A DNA stretch of 64,000 nucleotides, taken from assembly GCA_037128705.1 (NCBI GenBank), contig JBAXVX010000001.1, positions 1 through 64,000 on the forward strand, given 5' to 3'. The notes under the pieces were generated by a model, which saw only the letters and a list, made by a program, of their open reading frames with translations, was not told the DNA's origin and searched no databases. Both the position numbers and the translations under genes were made by a program. Source of the DNA: CAIVAT01 sp037128705 (GTDB lineage Bacteria > Bacteroidota > Bacteroidia > Bacteroidales > FEN-979). Positions 8,423 through 17,533 of this stretch are shown here, piece by piece (the stretch's first letter is position 1; each line of letters begins with the position of its first letter).

Positions 8423-9610
8423 TCAGTTGCTAAAATACGATTTCAGATCGATCTCTTCCCATCCTGAATACTCGCGAACCTTGAACCAGATCTTCAATTC
8501 CGAGGGCCGGACCACCACCGAGTAGATGGTTTTAATCAGCCCGCTTTCAGGAAAGGTAGCGCCATCGAGGGGAAGGGTTTGATCAATGATCATCATCATC
8601 TTCTCGGGGGTGATATCCCCCCGATACTGTTCCCCCAGCCTCATCAGGTTCTTGCGCCGCGTCCAGGTATACCCGATTCCCTCGTTGACTGAATCAAAGA
8701 ATGGGATCGGGTAGCTGTGCCACGAAGGATCAAAAAAGTCGTTGGTGGCGGAGATCAGGCCATCTGCATTGCGCGCCGCCACCCTGAAGGTGGACCATTC
8801 GTAAATGGTGGTGTGATCGGCAAAGGAAGCGTTCATGATCAGACCGCAGTCAGGCAGGTTGGTATGAAACCACTTGTCGACTTCGTTCGCCGTGGTATTT
8901 CTGAAGAGACTCTCGAGCAGGATGTTGTTGGCGTTTTCACGGCCGGTGGGGTGGGCTGTATCGGAGTTTTCCCCATTCTGCAGTTCCATGAAAACGCCTT
9001 TGCTGTTGAGGGCGGTCTGGTAAAAGAGGCCTCCGATGTAGTCGATGCTGGCCACAGAGGCCGGATAATCGGCCGGGTTCCACACGACGACATGCAGGTA
9101 CTTGCTGAACTTTCGCAGGCTGGCAAATGGCAGGTCGAGGTTACGTCCGGTCACGGTTTGACCGTCGGGGGTATATTCACCCCAGGCTGAAAGACTGCTG
9201 CATCCCATGAATCCCAGAATATAGATTGCTTCTGAGAGGATATAGGTTTTATCGGCATCCAATCCATTGGTTTCGGCCATTCCGTCAAGGTAATCCCTGA
9301 AAGATTGTGAAAAATCTTTGTAATAGTTTCTGCCTGACTGTAACAGGGCGTCGTATTTAACCCCCCGTTCCCCGATCAGATAATCGTTGATGGCTTCCTG
9401 GTAAAAGGCTCCGATCTGTTGTTTCAGCAGCAGCCCATACTGCCGGCCCATCTGGTGAAAGGTGCCGTGCAGTTCGGCAATGTAAAAGGCTCCGGAGTGG
9501 CTTCGGTAAAGTTTTCCTCCTTCGTACAGGTCGCCCGAAGGTTCATTGTCCTTACTGGAACAGGCGGTGAGGAGGATGCCCAGAATCAGGATGAAGAAAT
9601 CCTTTCTCAT
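8423..9610 (-). CDS. C45/Ntn-like hydrolase lipoprotein
   Basis: The protein has 395 residues. A lipoprotein signal (ILLTAC, lipid-modified C17) places it in the envelope. Residues 45-300 resemble the acyl-CoA:6-aminopenicillanate acyltransferase / peptidase C45 / choloylglycine-hydrolase group of N-terminal nucleophile enzymes. There is a HGTFHQMGRQYG segment near the start. The probable nucleophile is C137 in FMGCSSLSAWG, followed by GRNLDLPF. In classic members the cysteine is exposed by autoproteolysis; whether that occurs here is unknown. The substrate could be an amide, peptide or bile-salt-like compound. It is convergent with the permease gene and stands 45 bases downstream of the next minus-strand gene. 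Confidence 0.72.
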   Translation of the reverse strand: MRKDFFILILGILLTACSSKDNEPSGDLYEGGKLYRSHSGAFYIAELHGTFHQMGRQYGLLLKQQIGAFYQEAINDYLIGERGVKYDALLQSGRNYYKDFSQSFRDYLDGMAETNGLDADKTYILSEAIYILGFMGCSSLSAWGEYTPDGQTVTGRNLDLPFASLRKFSKYLHVVVWNPADYPASVASIDYIGGLFYQTALNSKGVFMELQNGENSDTAHPTGRENANNILLESLFRNTTANEVDKWFHTNLPDCGLIMNASFADHTTIYEWSTFRVAARNADGLISATNDFFDPSWHSYPIPFFDSVNEGIGYTWTRRKNLMRLGEQYRGDITPEKMMMIIDQTLPLDGATFPESGLIKTIYSVVVRPSELKIWFKVREYSGWEEIDLKSYFSN

Positions 9611-9655
9611 ATTTTCATTTCAGGGTAAAAGTCTTTGCCACGAAGAAACACCCTG

Positions 9656-10063
9656 TTATTCAAGGGTCCGTTTAAAAAAGTAACGGCTGATAAAGATCCC
9701 CTGCCCGTTGTTGTCTGATGGGCTTTGGGTGCCGGTGAGAATCTTGTCAAACTCCCATCCCTGGGAAACCAGGTCGTTGATTTTTTTTGTGATGGCTATA
9801 TTGTTGTTGGTGATGTTCCCGAAATTGATCCCCACCATGCTGTAAAAATTCGAAAGATCCTCCTCCGTTTTTGTTCCGTCGGGCATCACGGTGATCATTT
9901 TTGACCGGCCCAGGCCCCCCGGGATGATCGATTCGACCGTTGAAAACTGCATGTAGACCAGTTTTGCGGGCTGGGGGGCTGCAGATTTAAAGGCTACGAT
10001 GGCGGCCAGGATGCCGGCCACACCAATGAATAAAATCAGGGAATTGAGTTTGTTTGTTTTCAT
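9656..10063 (-). CDS. Small exported protein of unknown function
   Basis: The 135-residue protein has an N-terminal hydrophobic segment (about 9-29) and is probably periplasmic or membrane-anchored. The mature part contains INDLVSQGWEFDKIL, reminiscent of the lNeLgaeGWElv pattern of DUF4177-like small domains, but I would not assign a family. It probably shares a direction, and possibly a transcript, with the C45-like lipoprotein downstream. Confidence 0.65.
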   Translation of the reverse strand: MKTNKLNSLILFIGVAGILAAIVAFKSAAPQPAKLVYMQFSTVESIIPGGLGRSKMITVMPDGTKTEEDLSNFYSMVGINFGNITNNNIAITKKINDLVSQGWEFDKILTGTQSPSDNNGQGIFISRYFFKRTLE

Positions 10064-10210
10064 GACGGTTATTTTAATTGTTAATTGACCTTTGCCGCTA
10101 TACTTCAGGCTGGTAAGCCTCTCACAAATTTAATATTCTTATTGATATGAAAGAACTTTTGTTTCATGGAGAATTTAAATAGCCCCGGTTTGGCTGAATA
10201 TAATATCCGG

Positions 10211-10241
10211 TTGCAATTCACCGGTGATTTTTATATATTTA
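10211..10241 (+). promoter_or_regulatory. Candidate promoter for Omp28-like gene
   Basis: TTG (10211-10213), a 20-base spacer, then TATATTTA (10234-10241). This is one mismatch from TAnnTTTG and ends 22 bases before the ATG at 10264. Confidence 0.4.
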
Positions 10242-10263
10242 CACTGGCTTAACTTAACATAAT

Positions 10264-11337
10264 ATGAAACGAATCATTCTACCCCTCCTGATCCTGGTGG
10301 TTATGGGCAATTTTCTGGTGGCCCAGAATCCAAGAAACGTACTGATATACAACCTGACGAGCACCGGCTGTGGTCCCTGTTCCTGCATGGACTCCATCCT
10401 GGGACGCATCGTCCTGCCGGCATATCCACAGACCATCGTGGTAGCCCTTCACGGGATGGGTTCTCACTTTGCTAATTACCAGGGCGATAGTGTCTACATG
10501 TACTTCGACGCATTGTATGACCCGAGCGGTTTTATTGACGGACTGGGTTACGATGTGCCCCACGTGAGTATCAAGGACTCGGTTGCGAGCCGTTATACCC
10601 ACAACCCGGAGGCGCCTGTGAAGATCCAGATCCTGACAAAATCGTGGAACCCTGTGACCCGGAAGGTTGACTTTACCCTGAATATGACCAACCTGGGCAA
10701 TGAGTTGCCGGGATCATACCGGTTGAATGTGATCGTAACCGAGAACAACATCAAATTCACGCACCGTGTTGCAGAGGGATGCGCCAGGGCGGATGATCCG
10801 AGCGGACAGCCAATACGGCATGAATATTTTAACAGCTGGGTTACACGAAGTCTGGTATATTACACTTTCGGCGACTCCCTGATCGGCCCCTCCTGGCCGG
10901 CCCAGCAAACACTGACCCGCGCCTGCTCGTTTCCCATCGACACAGCCTGGGTTCCTCAAAACTGCAACTTCGTGGTGGTGGTTTACAAGAATGCCGACTC
11001 GCTGTACAAGGCCCGTGTCCAGCAGGCAATCCAGCAGTCGGTGACGAACGGGATCGGGATCGGTGAGGTAAAACCGGTGGAGGATGGCCCCATGACCATC
11101 CATCCCAATCCATGCAAAGGACCGGCCAACATACATTTTTCGGTGGGAGCCGAGGGATCGTGTCGCCTTGATGTGTTCGACCTGCAGGGCAGAATGGTGG
11201 AGAATCTCCTGCAAGGCCGCATGAACCCAGGATTTTATAATGTGGAGACCGATACGCGGAATTATCCTGCCGGTGTTTATATACTTGTGCTAAACGCCCA
11301 GTCGGGGTTGGTTCGTACCCGGTTTGTGGTTCCCTGA
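10264..11337 (+). CDS. Omp28-like thioredoxin-fold protein with T9SS sorting domain
   Basis: Secreted protein of 357 residues. The signal peptide ends at VAQ (residue 21). The N-terminal half resembles Omp28-type outer-membrane/secreted proteins with a thioredoxin-like fold. It contains STGCGPCSC, with a CxxC pair at C36/C39 and a further C41. Residues ~275-357 form a type A C-terminal sorting domain (IHPNPCKGPANIHFSV… LDVFDLQGRMV… YPAGVYILVL), the address tag for type IX secretion. Redox activity is possible but not proven. It is expressed alone and converges with the galactanase gene, only 5 bases apart. Confidence 0.8.
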   Translation: MKRIILPLLILVVMGNFLVAQNPRNVLIYNLTSTGCGPCSCMDSILGRIVLPAYPQTIVVALHGMGSHFANYQGDSVYMYFDALYDPSGFIDGLGYDVPHVSIKDSVASRYTHNPEAPVKIQILTKSWNPVTRKVDFTLNMTNLGNELPGSYRLNVIVTENNIKFTHRVAEGCARADDPSGQPIRHEYFNSWVTRSLVYYTFGDSLIGPSWPAQQTLTRACSFPIDTAWVPQNCNFVVVVYKNADSLYKARVQQAIQQSVTNGIGIGEVKPVEDGPMTIHPNPCKGPANIHFSVGAEGSCRLDVFDLQGRMVENLLQGRMNPGFYNVETDTRNYPAGVYILVLNAQSGLVRTRFVVP

Positions 11338-11342
11338 AAGGG

Positions 11343-12644
11343 TCAGTTGACCATGAACCTGCCGCTTGTGATTCGCTGCCCGCTATTCACGCTCACCAGG
11401 TACATCCCGGGAGAAAAATGGAGATCGAAGGAGGCCTTTGGCTGATCATACACCTGCTGTTCTCCCAGTAACCGGCCGTTTAAATCAAAGATGCTGATGA
11501 TCGAGCTGACCGAAAGGTCGCCCAGTTCTATGTTCAGCAATCCCCCGGTGGAAGGGTTCGGAAAGATCTTCAACCTGGAGTTTCCCTCGATGGAATGAAT
11601 GCCGCTGCTTCCTGTTAAAAAGGCCTTGAGGGCGGCCGTAGGCTTTCCATTGTTGTCCCAGCAGCTCAGCTGGTACCCGCTCCAGCTCTTTGCCCCTTCG
11701 GGCTCCCAATAGATCACGCCCAGCCCCTTGTTACCGGGAACGGCATACACCTTATTGATCACGGCCACCAGCATGTCGTAAGTGTTCTTCACCTTGGTAT
11801 AATCTCCTCCCACCTCAACGACCATCACCTCCTTGCCATAGCGGGATACCATGTCGAGGAGGTTGCTCCCCAGGCTGTTAATGGTCACCGTATAGTCGGT
11901 GCCCAGCCAGTAGGGATAGTAGGACAAACCGATCACGTCGTACTTTACATTGTTGTTTTTGGCATTGTCGTAGAAATACCTGCACCGGCCATTGTCGTTT
12001 CCCTGGTCGATGTGGACGATCACCTTGATGCTGGCGTCGTTGGCTTTCACAGCATCATATCCCTTGTTGAGCAATTGCGCAAGCTGGCCCCAGTTTGAGG
12101 TGCTTCCGTCGGGCCACAGCATCCCGCCGATGATTTCATTGCCGATCTGGACCCACTCGGGTGTAACCCCGGCTGATTTACAGGCTGAAACCACATCGAA
12201 AGTATGGTCGTACACATCGGTGAGCAGCTGGCTGAAACTGTGGCTGGCCCATGCTGCCGGCTTATTTTGCTTGGCCGGATCGGCCCACGAATCACTGTAA
12301 TGGAAATCGATCATAACCCGCATTCCCATCTCTTTTGCCCTGACGGCCATGGCGACTACCTCATCCTTGCTGCAATGGCCGCTGGTTTTATCGGAGGAGG
12401 GATTCACAAATACCCTCAGCCGGATGGTGTTGATGCCATGGTCTTTGAGAATTTGGAGGCAGTTTTTCTCCGTTCCCGTACTGTCATAAAATTTAAAGCC
12501 GGTCGCCTCCATCTGTGAAAGCCAGCCTACATCGGCACCCTTTGCAAACTGGGCATGGGAGGTGCCAGGATGAAAAAGGAGAAACAACCATATACAGGAA
12601 TAGAAAACGGGGTGTAAAAAAGAAACAGGTCTGATTTTTTTCAT
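11343..12644 (-). CDS. GH53 arabinogalactan endo-beta-1,4-galactanase with T9SS domain
   Basis: Secreted enzyme that cuts beta-1,4-galactan side chains of pectin (type I arabinogalactan). The ATG at 12644 (MKKIRPVSF) is preferred over an upstream in-frame ATG because it begins the signal peptide ending at SHAQ; this gives 433 residues. The GH53 barrel covers about residues 33-345 and opens with AKGADVGWLSQME. Likely catalytic residues are acid/base E170 in QIGNEI and nucleophile E277 in VVEVGG. Residues ~355-433 form a type A T9SS sorting domain (IFPNPSTGGLLNIEL… SISIFDLNGRLL… PGMYLVSV). No transporter or regulator for galactan is adjacent. Confidence 0.9.
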   Translation of the reverse strand: MKKIRPVSFLHPVFYSCIWLFLLFHPGTSHAQFAKGADVGWLSQMEATGFKFYDSTGTEKNCLQILKDHGINTIRLRVFVNPSSDKTSGHCSKDEVVAMAVRAKEMGMRVMIDFHYSDSWADPAKQNKPAAWASHSFSQLLTDVYDHTFDVVSACKSAGVTPEWVQIGNEIIGGMLWPDGSTSNWGQLAQLLNKGYDAVKANDASIKVIVHIDQGNDNGRCRYFYDNAKNNNVKYDVIGLSYYPYWLGTDYTVTINSLGSNLLDMVSRYGKEVMVVEVGGDYTKVKNTYDMLVAVINKVYAVPGNKGLGVIYWEPEGAKSWSGYQLSCWDNNGKPTAALKAFLTGSSGIHSIEGNSRLKIFPNPSTGGLLNIELGDLSVSSIISIFDLNGRLLGEQQVYDQPKASFDLHFSPGMYLVSVNSGQRITSGRFMVN

Positions 12645-12763
12645 ATGCTCAGGGTTGTTAAAGATAATCTTCGGCAACAGGTTATTCATTACAAAAATAG
12701 CATCCTTTTTAAGCAGGAAAGCCCGCCTGTCGTAAAATATTTTCTGAAATATTTAATTATTCT

Positions 12764-12771
12764 TATTTTTG
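12764..12771 (+). promoter_or_regulatory. -7 element upstream of beta-barrel gene
   Basis: TATTTTTG matches TAnnTTTG and ends 29 bases before the ATG at 12801. No clean -33 TTG is seen at the ideal distance. Confidence 0.35.
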
Positions 12772-12800
12772 GTCAAAAAAACATTCTAAAACATCCGACC

Positions 12801-13598
12801 ATGAAAAAACTTAGCGCGCTTTTGCTCTGCATCCTGATTGCAGGAAGTTCATTGGCCCAATCGAAAATCTACGTTTCCCTTGGTGCCGGAATCGGTTTTG
12901 GAACCGCTTCAACCTATGATCTTTACCAGTCTCCAAATAAAGTTTATCCGGTTGCCCTTGGCAAAGCAGTAGGGGTGAACCTTCATGCCGGATATTTCCT
13001 GAATGATTATTTAGCCGTTGACCTGGGCGTTGCATATAAGATCGGGTTAAGCAGCAAGATTGAGCCACCCGTCAGCGGTGATATTTCCCTGTCATCCGGT
13101 GACGCACTCACCCTGAAATACAGCGGCAGCATGCTGCAACTCGTTCCCGGCATCGTGTTCATGCCAGCGCTTGAGGGAAATCTAAAGCCTTACGCCCGCA
13201 TTGGCGTGATTATTGGCGTCATGAATTCCATCACCACCAAGTTCGACAGTAAATCCTCAGGCACCGAAATGATCGCAACCCTTAAATACTCGGGCGGGGT
13301 GGCTGTTGGCGGATCGCTTGCCCTGGGCGCCGACTTTGCCCTGAGTGATCTGCTTTCGCTCTATGCCGAAATCTATTATGATGCACTCAGCTATTCCCCG
13401 AAAAAGGGCGAATTCAAGAAGGCTGAGGTGAATGGTGTGGATAAACTCGGGGATATGACAACCTATGATAAGCAGGTTGAATTTGTAAAGGATATCACAG
13501 ACTTTGTTCCGGAGGACAACAGCCCCGACCAGCAGCTGAAAACCAGCTATCCTTTCAACAGCCTTGGCCTGAACATCGGTGTGAAGATCAAGTTATAG
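12801..13598 (+). CDS. Small outer-membrane beta-barrel protein
   Basis: The protein has 265 residues from the ATG at 12801, chosen because it opens the signal peptide (MKKLSALLLCILIAGSSLAQ); the frame extends further upstream without a good start. The mature protein shows alternating polar/hydrophobic strands with repeated glycine/aromatic pairs (IYVSLGAGIGFG, GVNLHAGYFLNDYLAVDLGVAYK, LVPGIVFMPALEG, LKPYARIGVIIG) and a terminal strand LGLNIGVKIKL. This fits an OmpW/OmpA-like 8-strand barrel of the outer_membrane_beta-barrel class. The function is unknown, perhaps structural or a small-solute pore. Confidence 0.75.
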   Translation: MKKLSALLLCILIAGSSLAQSKIYVSLGAGIGFGTASTYDLYQSPNKVYPVALGKAVGVNLHAGYFLNDYLAVDLGVAYKIGLSSKIEPPVSGDISLSSGDALTLKYSGSMLQLVPGIVFMPALEGNLKPYARIGVIIGVMNSITTKFDSKSSGTEMIATLKYSGGVAVGGSLALGADFALSDLLSLYAEIYYDALSYSPKKGEFKKAEVNGVDKLGDMTTYDKQVEFVKDITDFVPEDNSPDQQLKTSYPFNSLGLNIGVKIKL

Positions 13599-13658
13599 CC
13601 CACGGAAAATTTTCATTCGCCCCGTTCGGGATTTAGTATCATATCCCTGTTTCCCTTC

Positions 13659-15017
13659 ATGAATAAGCTGCTTTCAGCTCTTTTTCTTTGGTTTGGTGCT
13701 GCCTGTTTCGCCCAGACCTCCCCGTCGGTTGAATTTTCTTCGGTACCGGGATGGGGAAAAAGCAGCCTGCTGCAGGGCAGGGTACACCATGTAACTACGG
13801 GCGATCATGCCATCGCAGTCTATATTTTCGCAGAGGAGGCTGGAGGATGGTGGAATAAACCCTATACCGCCAGCCCGGTTACCCCGATCCAGCCCGATTC
13901 CGCCTTCAGCACCCAAATTGTGATCGGAGGTGTGGATGAGTATGCGACCAAGATCATCGCCTTTTTGATACCCCTTTCCTATTCACCTCCCCTTCTTTCG
14001 GGGGATGAAATCCCCGGTGAACTTTTCACCTTTCCCTATGTGGTCCAATGCAGGCCACACGGAGAGCGGATCGTTTCATGGTCGGGCCTGGAATGGACGG
14101 TCAAAAAATCGGTCGGGAGCTCCCCGCTGCCCATCGGTCCGGGACCGAATATTTTCAGCGACCGTGATACGATGGTTTGGGTGGATGAACAGCAGCGGCT
14201 CCATCTCCGGGTGGCAAAAACAGGAACAATGTGGCATTGCACCGAACTGATCTGCAACTCCTCCCTGGGATATGCCCGGTATAATTTCGATGTGGGCAGC
14301 AGGGTTGACCTGCTCGATCCAAATGTAATCGCCGGTATTTTTACCTGGGATGACTGTTCCCCGCTGGCACAACCGCCCAACAACTACTTCCGGGAGATCG
14401 ATTTTGAATTCTCCAGGTGGGGGAGCCCGGGCAATGACAACTCCCAGTTTGTGATTCAACCCTACCAGGTGGCCGGAAACCTCGACCGGTTCAACATGGA
14501 GCTCACCGGGACCGGTCGCTCGCTGCATTCCTTCGACTGGAACCCGGATTCGATCGTTTTTAAAAGCACCTGGGGAAGCTCCTCCCATTCCTGGAAATTC
14601 ATGAATCCGGCCTATATTCCAATCCCGGGCAATGAGCAGGTGAGGATCAACCTGCACCTGTATAATGCGGCGCCACCCACCGATCATCAGCCGGCCGAGC
14701 TGATACTCAATTCATTCATGACCCGTATTGGAGAGGGGGTTCAACCGGATGAACAGGTAAGGATCTATCCGAACCCGGTTATCCGGGGATGCCAGATTGA
14801 AATTGAGTCGGGCGGGGTGGAGGAGACGGAGATCCACGTGGTTAATGTTCAGGGAATCTGCATCAGGCAGGTATTTAAAGGTAAACTTGGCCGGGGGATG
14901 AACAGGATTGAATGGGATGGCAGGATGGACAACGGAAATGAGGCTCAACCCGGATTTTACCTGATCCGCATCCATGACGGGGCAGGGACCCGGTATTTCA
15001 GGGTCATTAAAATATAA
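13659..15017 (+). CDS. GH16-like secreted protein with sorting domain
   Basis: The 452-residue protein has a signal peptide ending at CFAQ. Residues ~20-130 are an N-terminal domain I do not recognise. Residues ~135-355 look like a GH16 laminarinase/agarase-type jelly roll: the catalytic signature ExDxE is visible as E246-I-D248-F-E250 in FREIDFEFSRWG. A C-terminal type A sorting/FlgD-like domain (VRIYPNPVIRGCQIEIES… NEAQPGFYLIRI) implies T9SS export. GH16 members cleave beta-1,3/1,4-glucans or galactans; the substrate cannot be given. It lies 60 bases downstream of the barrel gene and may be cotranscribed with it. Confidence 0.7.
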   Translation: MNKLLSALFLWFGAACFAQTSPSVEFSSVPGWGKSSLLQGRVHHVTTGDHAIAVYIFAEEAGGWWNKPYTASPVTPIQPDSAFSTQIVIGGVDEYATKIIAFLIPLSYSPPLLSGDEIPGELFTFPYVVQCRPHGERIVSWSGLEWTVKKSVGSSPLPIGPGPNIFSDRDTMVWVDEQQRLHLRVAKTGTMWHCTELICNSSLGYARYNFDVGSRVDLLDPNVIAGIFTWDDCSPLAQPPNNYFREIDFEFSRWGSPGNDNSQFVIQPYQVAGNLDRFNMELTGTGRSLHSFDWNPDSIVFKSTWGSSSHSWKFMNPAYIPIPGNEQVRINLHLYNAAPPTDHQPAELILNSFMTRIGEGVQPDEQVRIYPNPVIRGCQIEIESGGVEETEIHVVNVQGICIRQVFKGKLGRGMNRIEWDGRMDNGNEAQPGFYLIRIHDGAGTRYFRVIKI

Positions 15018-15083
15018 ATGTTCGCAGGAGATATCGGATTGCCTGTTTACCTTTGCTGAATTATCTGCTCAAAAACCCCTGTT

Positions 15084-16232
15084 TTGAAACCAATCCGGCT
15101 GCTCATTGTTTTTATCCTTCTTTATCACACCGGATGGGCACAAAAAAAAATCATCTCGGGCGACAGCCTGCTGCTGATCGAATCCACCCTGAAGAAAATC
15201 AACCTCAAGCCCAGTTTTACCGTGATTCCCGGACCGGTGTACAATTCATCGACCCAACTTGGCTTTGCAGTCATTCCCATGGTGGTTTACAACCTGAATA
15301 AGAAAGACACCATCACGCCGCCTTCATCCACGGCGGCCCTCTTTTATTTCGACCTGTACGGGAGCTGGATGGTGGCCACCAAGCAGAATTTCTACTGGAA
15401 CCGGAACAAATGGCGGGCGATCATCACAGCCGGTTATGGAGACCTCCGCTCGAAATTCTATGGAGTACGTCAGGATTCCGTCGTGATTGGGAACAGCACC
15501 GACAATTATGTTTGGATGTCGGACCGGACTTTCCTGTTCAGTGCCACCTGCTACCGAAAAATCGCGGGTGGTTTTTATGGGGGTCTTGAATATTCCTATG
15601 GTAACATTTACCAGAATGGGAAGGATTCGGCAGCCTCCGAACGGATGAAGCGCGACAGTGTGCTGGTTGGCCACGATATCCAGAGCATGCTTTCTCCAAC
15701 CTTTGTGTGGGATAACCGGAACAACCTTTTCTGGACTACCAAAGGGTATTATGCCGAACTTAACCTGAGAAATTCCAACACACTGTTTCTCAGTTCGCGC
15801 ACCTTTTTCGTGGTGGAGGCCTTTGTGAACGGCTATCACTGTTTGTTAAGAAAAAGTGAACGGCTGAGCCTCGCCTGGCGTTTTTATGTTCAGGGGTGCT
15901 GGGGGGATGTGCCTTACAACCAGCTTGCAAATTACGGGGAGACCGATGGATTCAGGGGATATACGAGCGGGAAATATGTGAACCGGTCGAAGGTAAACCT
16001 GCAGGCTGAATTGCGGTATGATATCTGGAAATTCATCGCCGTTTCGGGATTTATCGGCACCGGAAAGGTGTTTGACCATCTTGCCGATTTCGGACAGGCG
16101 GTTTGGCTCCCGGCGGGCGGAGTGGGAATTTACCTTAATGTGATCCCTTCCAGGAATTTACGGGCCTATTTGAATTTTGCCCTTGCCCGGGAGGATTACG
16201 GCGTGTACGTGGGGTTGGGACAGTCCTTCTGA
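15084..16232 (+). CDS. BamA/TamA-family outer-membrane barrel protein
   Basis: The 382-residue protein has a signal peptide ending at GWAQ. No POTRA domains are present; the body is the Omp85-type 16-strand barrel. It includes the lid-loop type motif DGFRGYTSGKYVNRS near residue 290 and a last strand ending YGVYVGLGQSF with terminal phenylalanine, as expected for BAM recognition. Short POTRA-less members of this family are common in Bacteroidota and often accompany metallophosphoesterases or transporters; none is adjacent here. The start is TTG at 15084, as no ATG precedes the signal peptide. Its function in insertion or secretion is inferred only from the family. Confidence 0.78.
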   Translation: MKPIRLLIVFILLYHTGWAQKKIISGDSLLLIESTLKKINLKPSFTVIPGPVYNSSTQLGFAVIPMVVYNLNKKDTITPPSSTAALFYFDLYGSWMVATKQNFYWNRNKWRAIITAGYGDLRSKFYGVRQDSVVIGNSTDNYVWMSDRTFLFSATCYRKIAGGFYGGLEYSYGNIYQNGKDSAASERMKRDSVLVGHDIQSMLSPTFVWDNRNNLFWTTKGYYAELNLRNSNTLFLSSRTFFVVEAFVNGYHCLLRKSERLSLAWRFYVQGCWGDVPYNQLANYGETDGFRGYTSGKYVNRSKVNLQAELRYDIWKFIAVSGFIGTGKVFDHLADFGQAVWLPAGGVGIYLNVIPSRNLRAYLNFALAREDYGVYVGLGQSF

Positions 16233-16415
16233 GTCACTGATTTTCAATTGTTCAGCACGGACCAGGGCGCTGAAACAGTTCATGATTTCATCCTGTTTTT
16301 GCAGTTTTTATATCGGTTCCTAATTAGATTCAGTATAAATTAATTATAGAGATATCGACATATAGTATCTATTGTATATATTTATAGCAGATTTAATCTC
16401 TAAACCAATCGCTTT

Positions 16416-17531
16416 ATGGAGAATCAGAACCCTTCGTTTTATGAGGAGCTCAAAGGGAATGGTGTTTCCCGCCGGGATTTCCTTAAGTTTTGTACCACCA
16501 TGGCCGCCTTTCTCGGGTTGGAAGCCAGTGGTGTTGGACAAATTGTCAAAGCATTTGAAACAAAGCCGAGGCTTCCGGTCATCTGGTTCCATTTCCAGGA
16601 ATGTACCTGTTGCAGCGAATCATTCATCAGGGCATCTCACCCGATTGTCGCAGACATTGTATTGAACAAAATTTCGCTTGATTATCAGGAGACGCTGATG
16701 GCGGCTTCCGGAACAGCGGCCGAAGACGCCTATAAGGCGGTGATGGCCAAATACCCGGGCGAATACATCGTGATGGTTGAGGGCTCCATCCCCACAGAAA
16801 ACGAAGCCTATTGCTGTATCGGGGGGCGAAGTGCTCTCCAGATCCTCGAAGAGGCAGTTAAAAACTGCAAGGCGGTAGTCGCCTGGGGCAACTGTGCTTC
16901 TGCCGGATGCGTGCAGGCTGCCAGTCCCAATCCCACAGGTGCAAAGCCGGTTCACAAAGTCATCAGTGGCAAACCGGTCATCAATGTACAGGGTTGTCCG
17001 CCCATTGCCGACGTAATGGCCGGGGTGGTGGTTCATCTGCTCACATTCGACCGTATTCCGCAGCTTGACGGCCTGGGCCGTCCGCAGGCATTTTATTCAC
17101 GCAGGGTGCACGATACCTGTTATCGCAGGGCCAATTTCGATGCCGGTTTATTTGTTGAATCGTTCGATGACGAAGGTGCCAAACGCGGTTATTGTCTCTA
17201 TAAAATGGGATGCAAGGGACCCGTCACCTACAATTCCTGCGGAATCATCAAATGGAATGACAGCGTAAGTTATCCCATCCAGTCGGGGCACCCGTGCATC
17301 GGTTGCTCGGAAGCCGGATTCTGGGACAACGGGCCGTTCTACCAGCATCTTCCTGAGGTTGCAGGTTTCGGTATTGAAACCACGGCCGACAAGGTCGGAC
17401 TGGGACTGGGCATTGCAACGGCCGTAGGTATTGCCGGTCATGCCATTGTCACCAATATCCGCAAACATAAAGAGATAATCAATCAGGAACCTGAAAAGGG
17501 CTCCAAAGTCGAAACCACGAAAGAATCATAG
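16416..17531 (+). CDS. hyaA: [NiFe]-hydrogenase small subunit (group 1, Tat-exported)
   Basis: Electron-transfer subunit of a membrane-bound uptake hydrogenase, 371 residues. The N-terminus has a textbook Tat motif SRRDFLK (R19/R20) before a hydrophobic stretch, so the folded heterodimer is exported with the large subunit. Cysteine clusters for proximal, medial and distal FeS centres are visible: ECTCCSES, GNCASAGC, then CYRRANF, KGYC/KMGCKGPVTYNSC and HPCIGCSEAGFW. A C-terminal hydrophobic helix (~330-352) anchors it next to the cytochrome b. It heads the operon hyaABCD; the large-subunit ATG follows 2 bases after its stop. No O2-tolerance extra cysteines are seen at the proximal site (CTCC only). 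Confidence 0.95.
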   Translation: MENQNPSFYEELKGNGVSRRDFLKFCTTMAAFLGLEASGVGQIVKAFETKPRLPVIWFHFQECTCCSESFIRASHPIVADIVLNKISLDYQETLMAASGTAAEDAYKAVMAKYPGEYIVMVEGSIPTENEAYCCIGGRSALQILEEAVKNCKAVVAWGNCASAGCVQAASPNPTGAKPVHKVISGKPVINVQGCPPIADVMAGVVVHLLTFDRIPQLDGLGRPQAFYSRRVHDTCYRRANFDAGLFVESFDDEGAKRGYCLYKMGCKGPVTYNSCGIIKWNDSVSYPIQSGHPCIGCSEAGFWDNGPFYQHLPEVAGFGIETTADKVGLGLGIATAVGIAGHAIVTNIRKHKEIINQEPEKGSKVETTKES

Positions 17532-17533
17532 CC

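Noticed and set aside
16233..16415. Promoter of the hydrogenase operon
   Set aside because: The region is AT-rich with TATATTTA-like words (near 16375-16382) but no full -33/-7 match, so I do not call a specific site.
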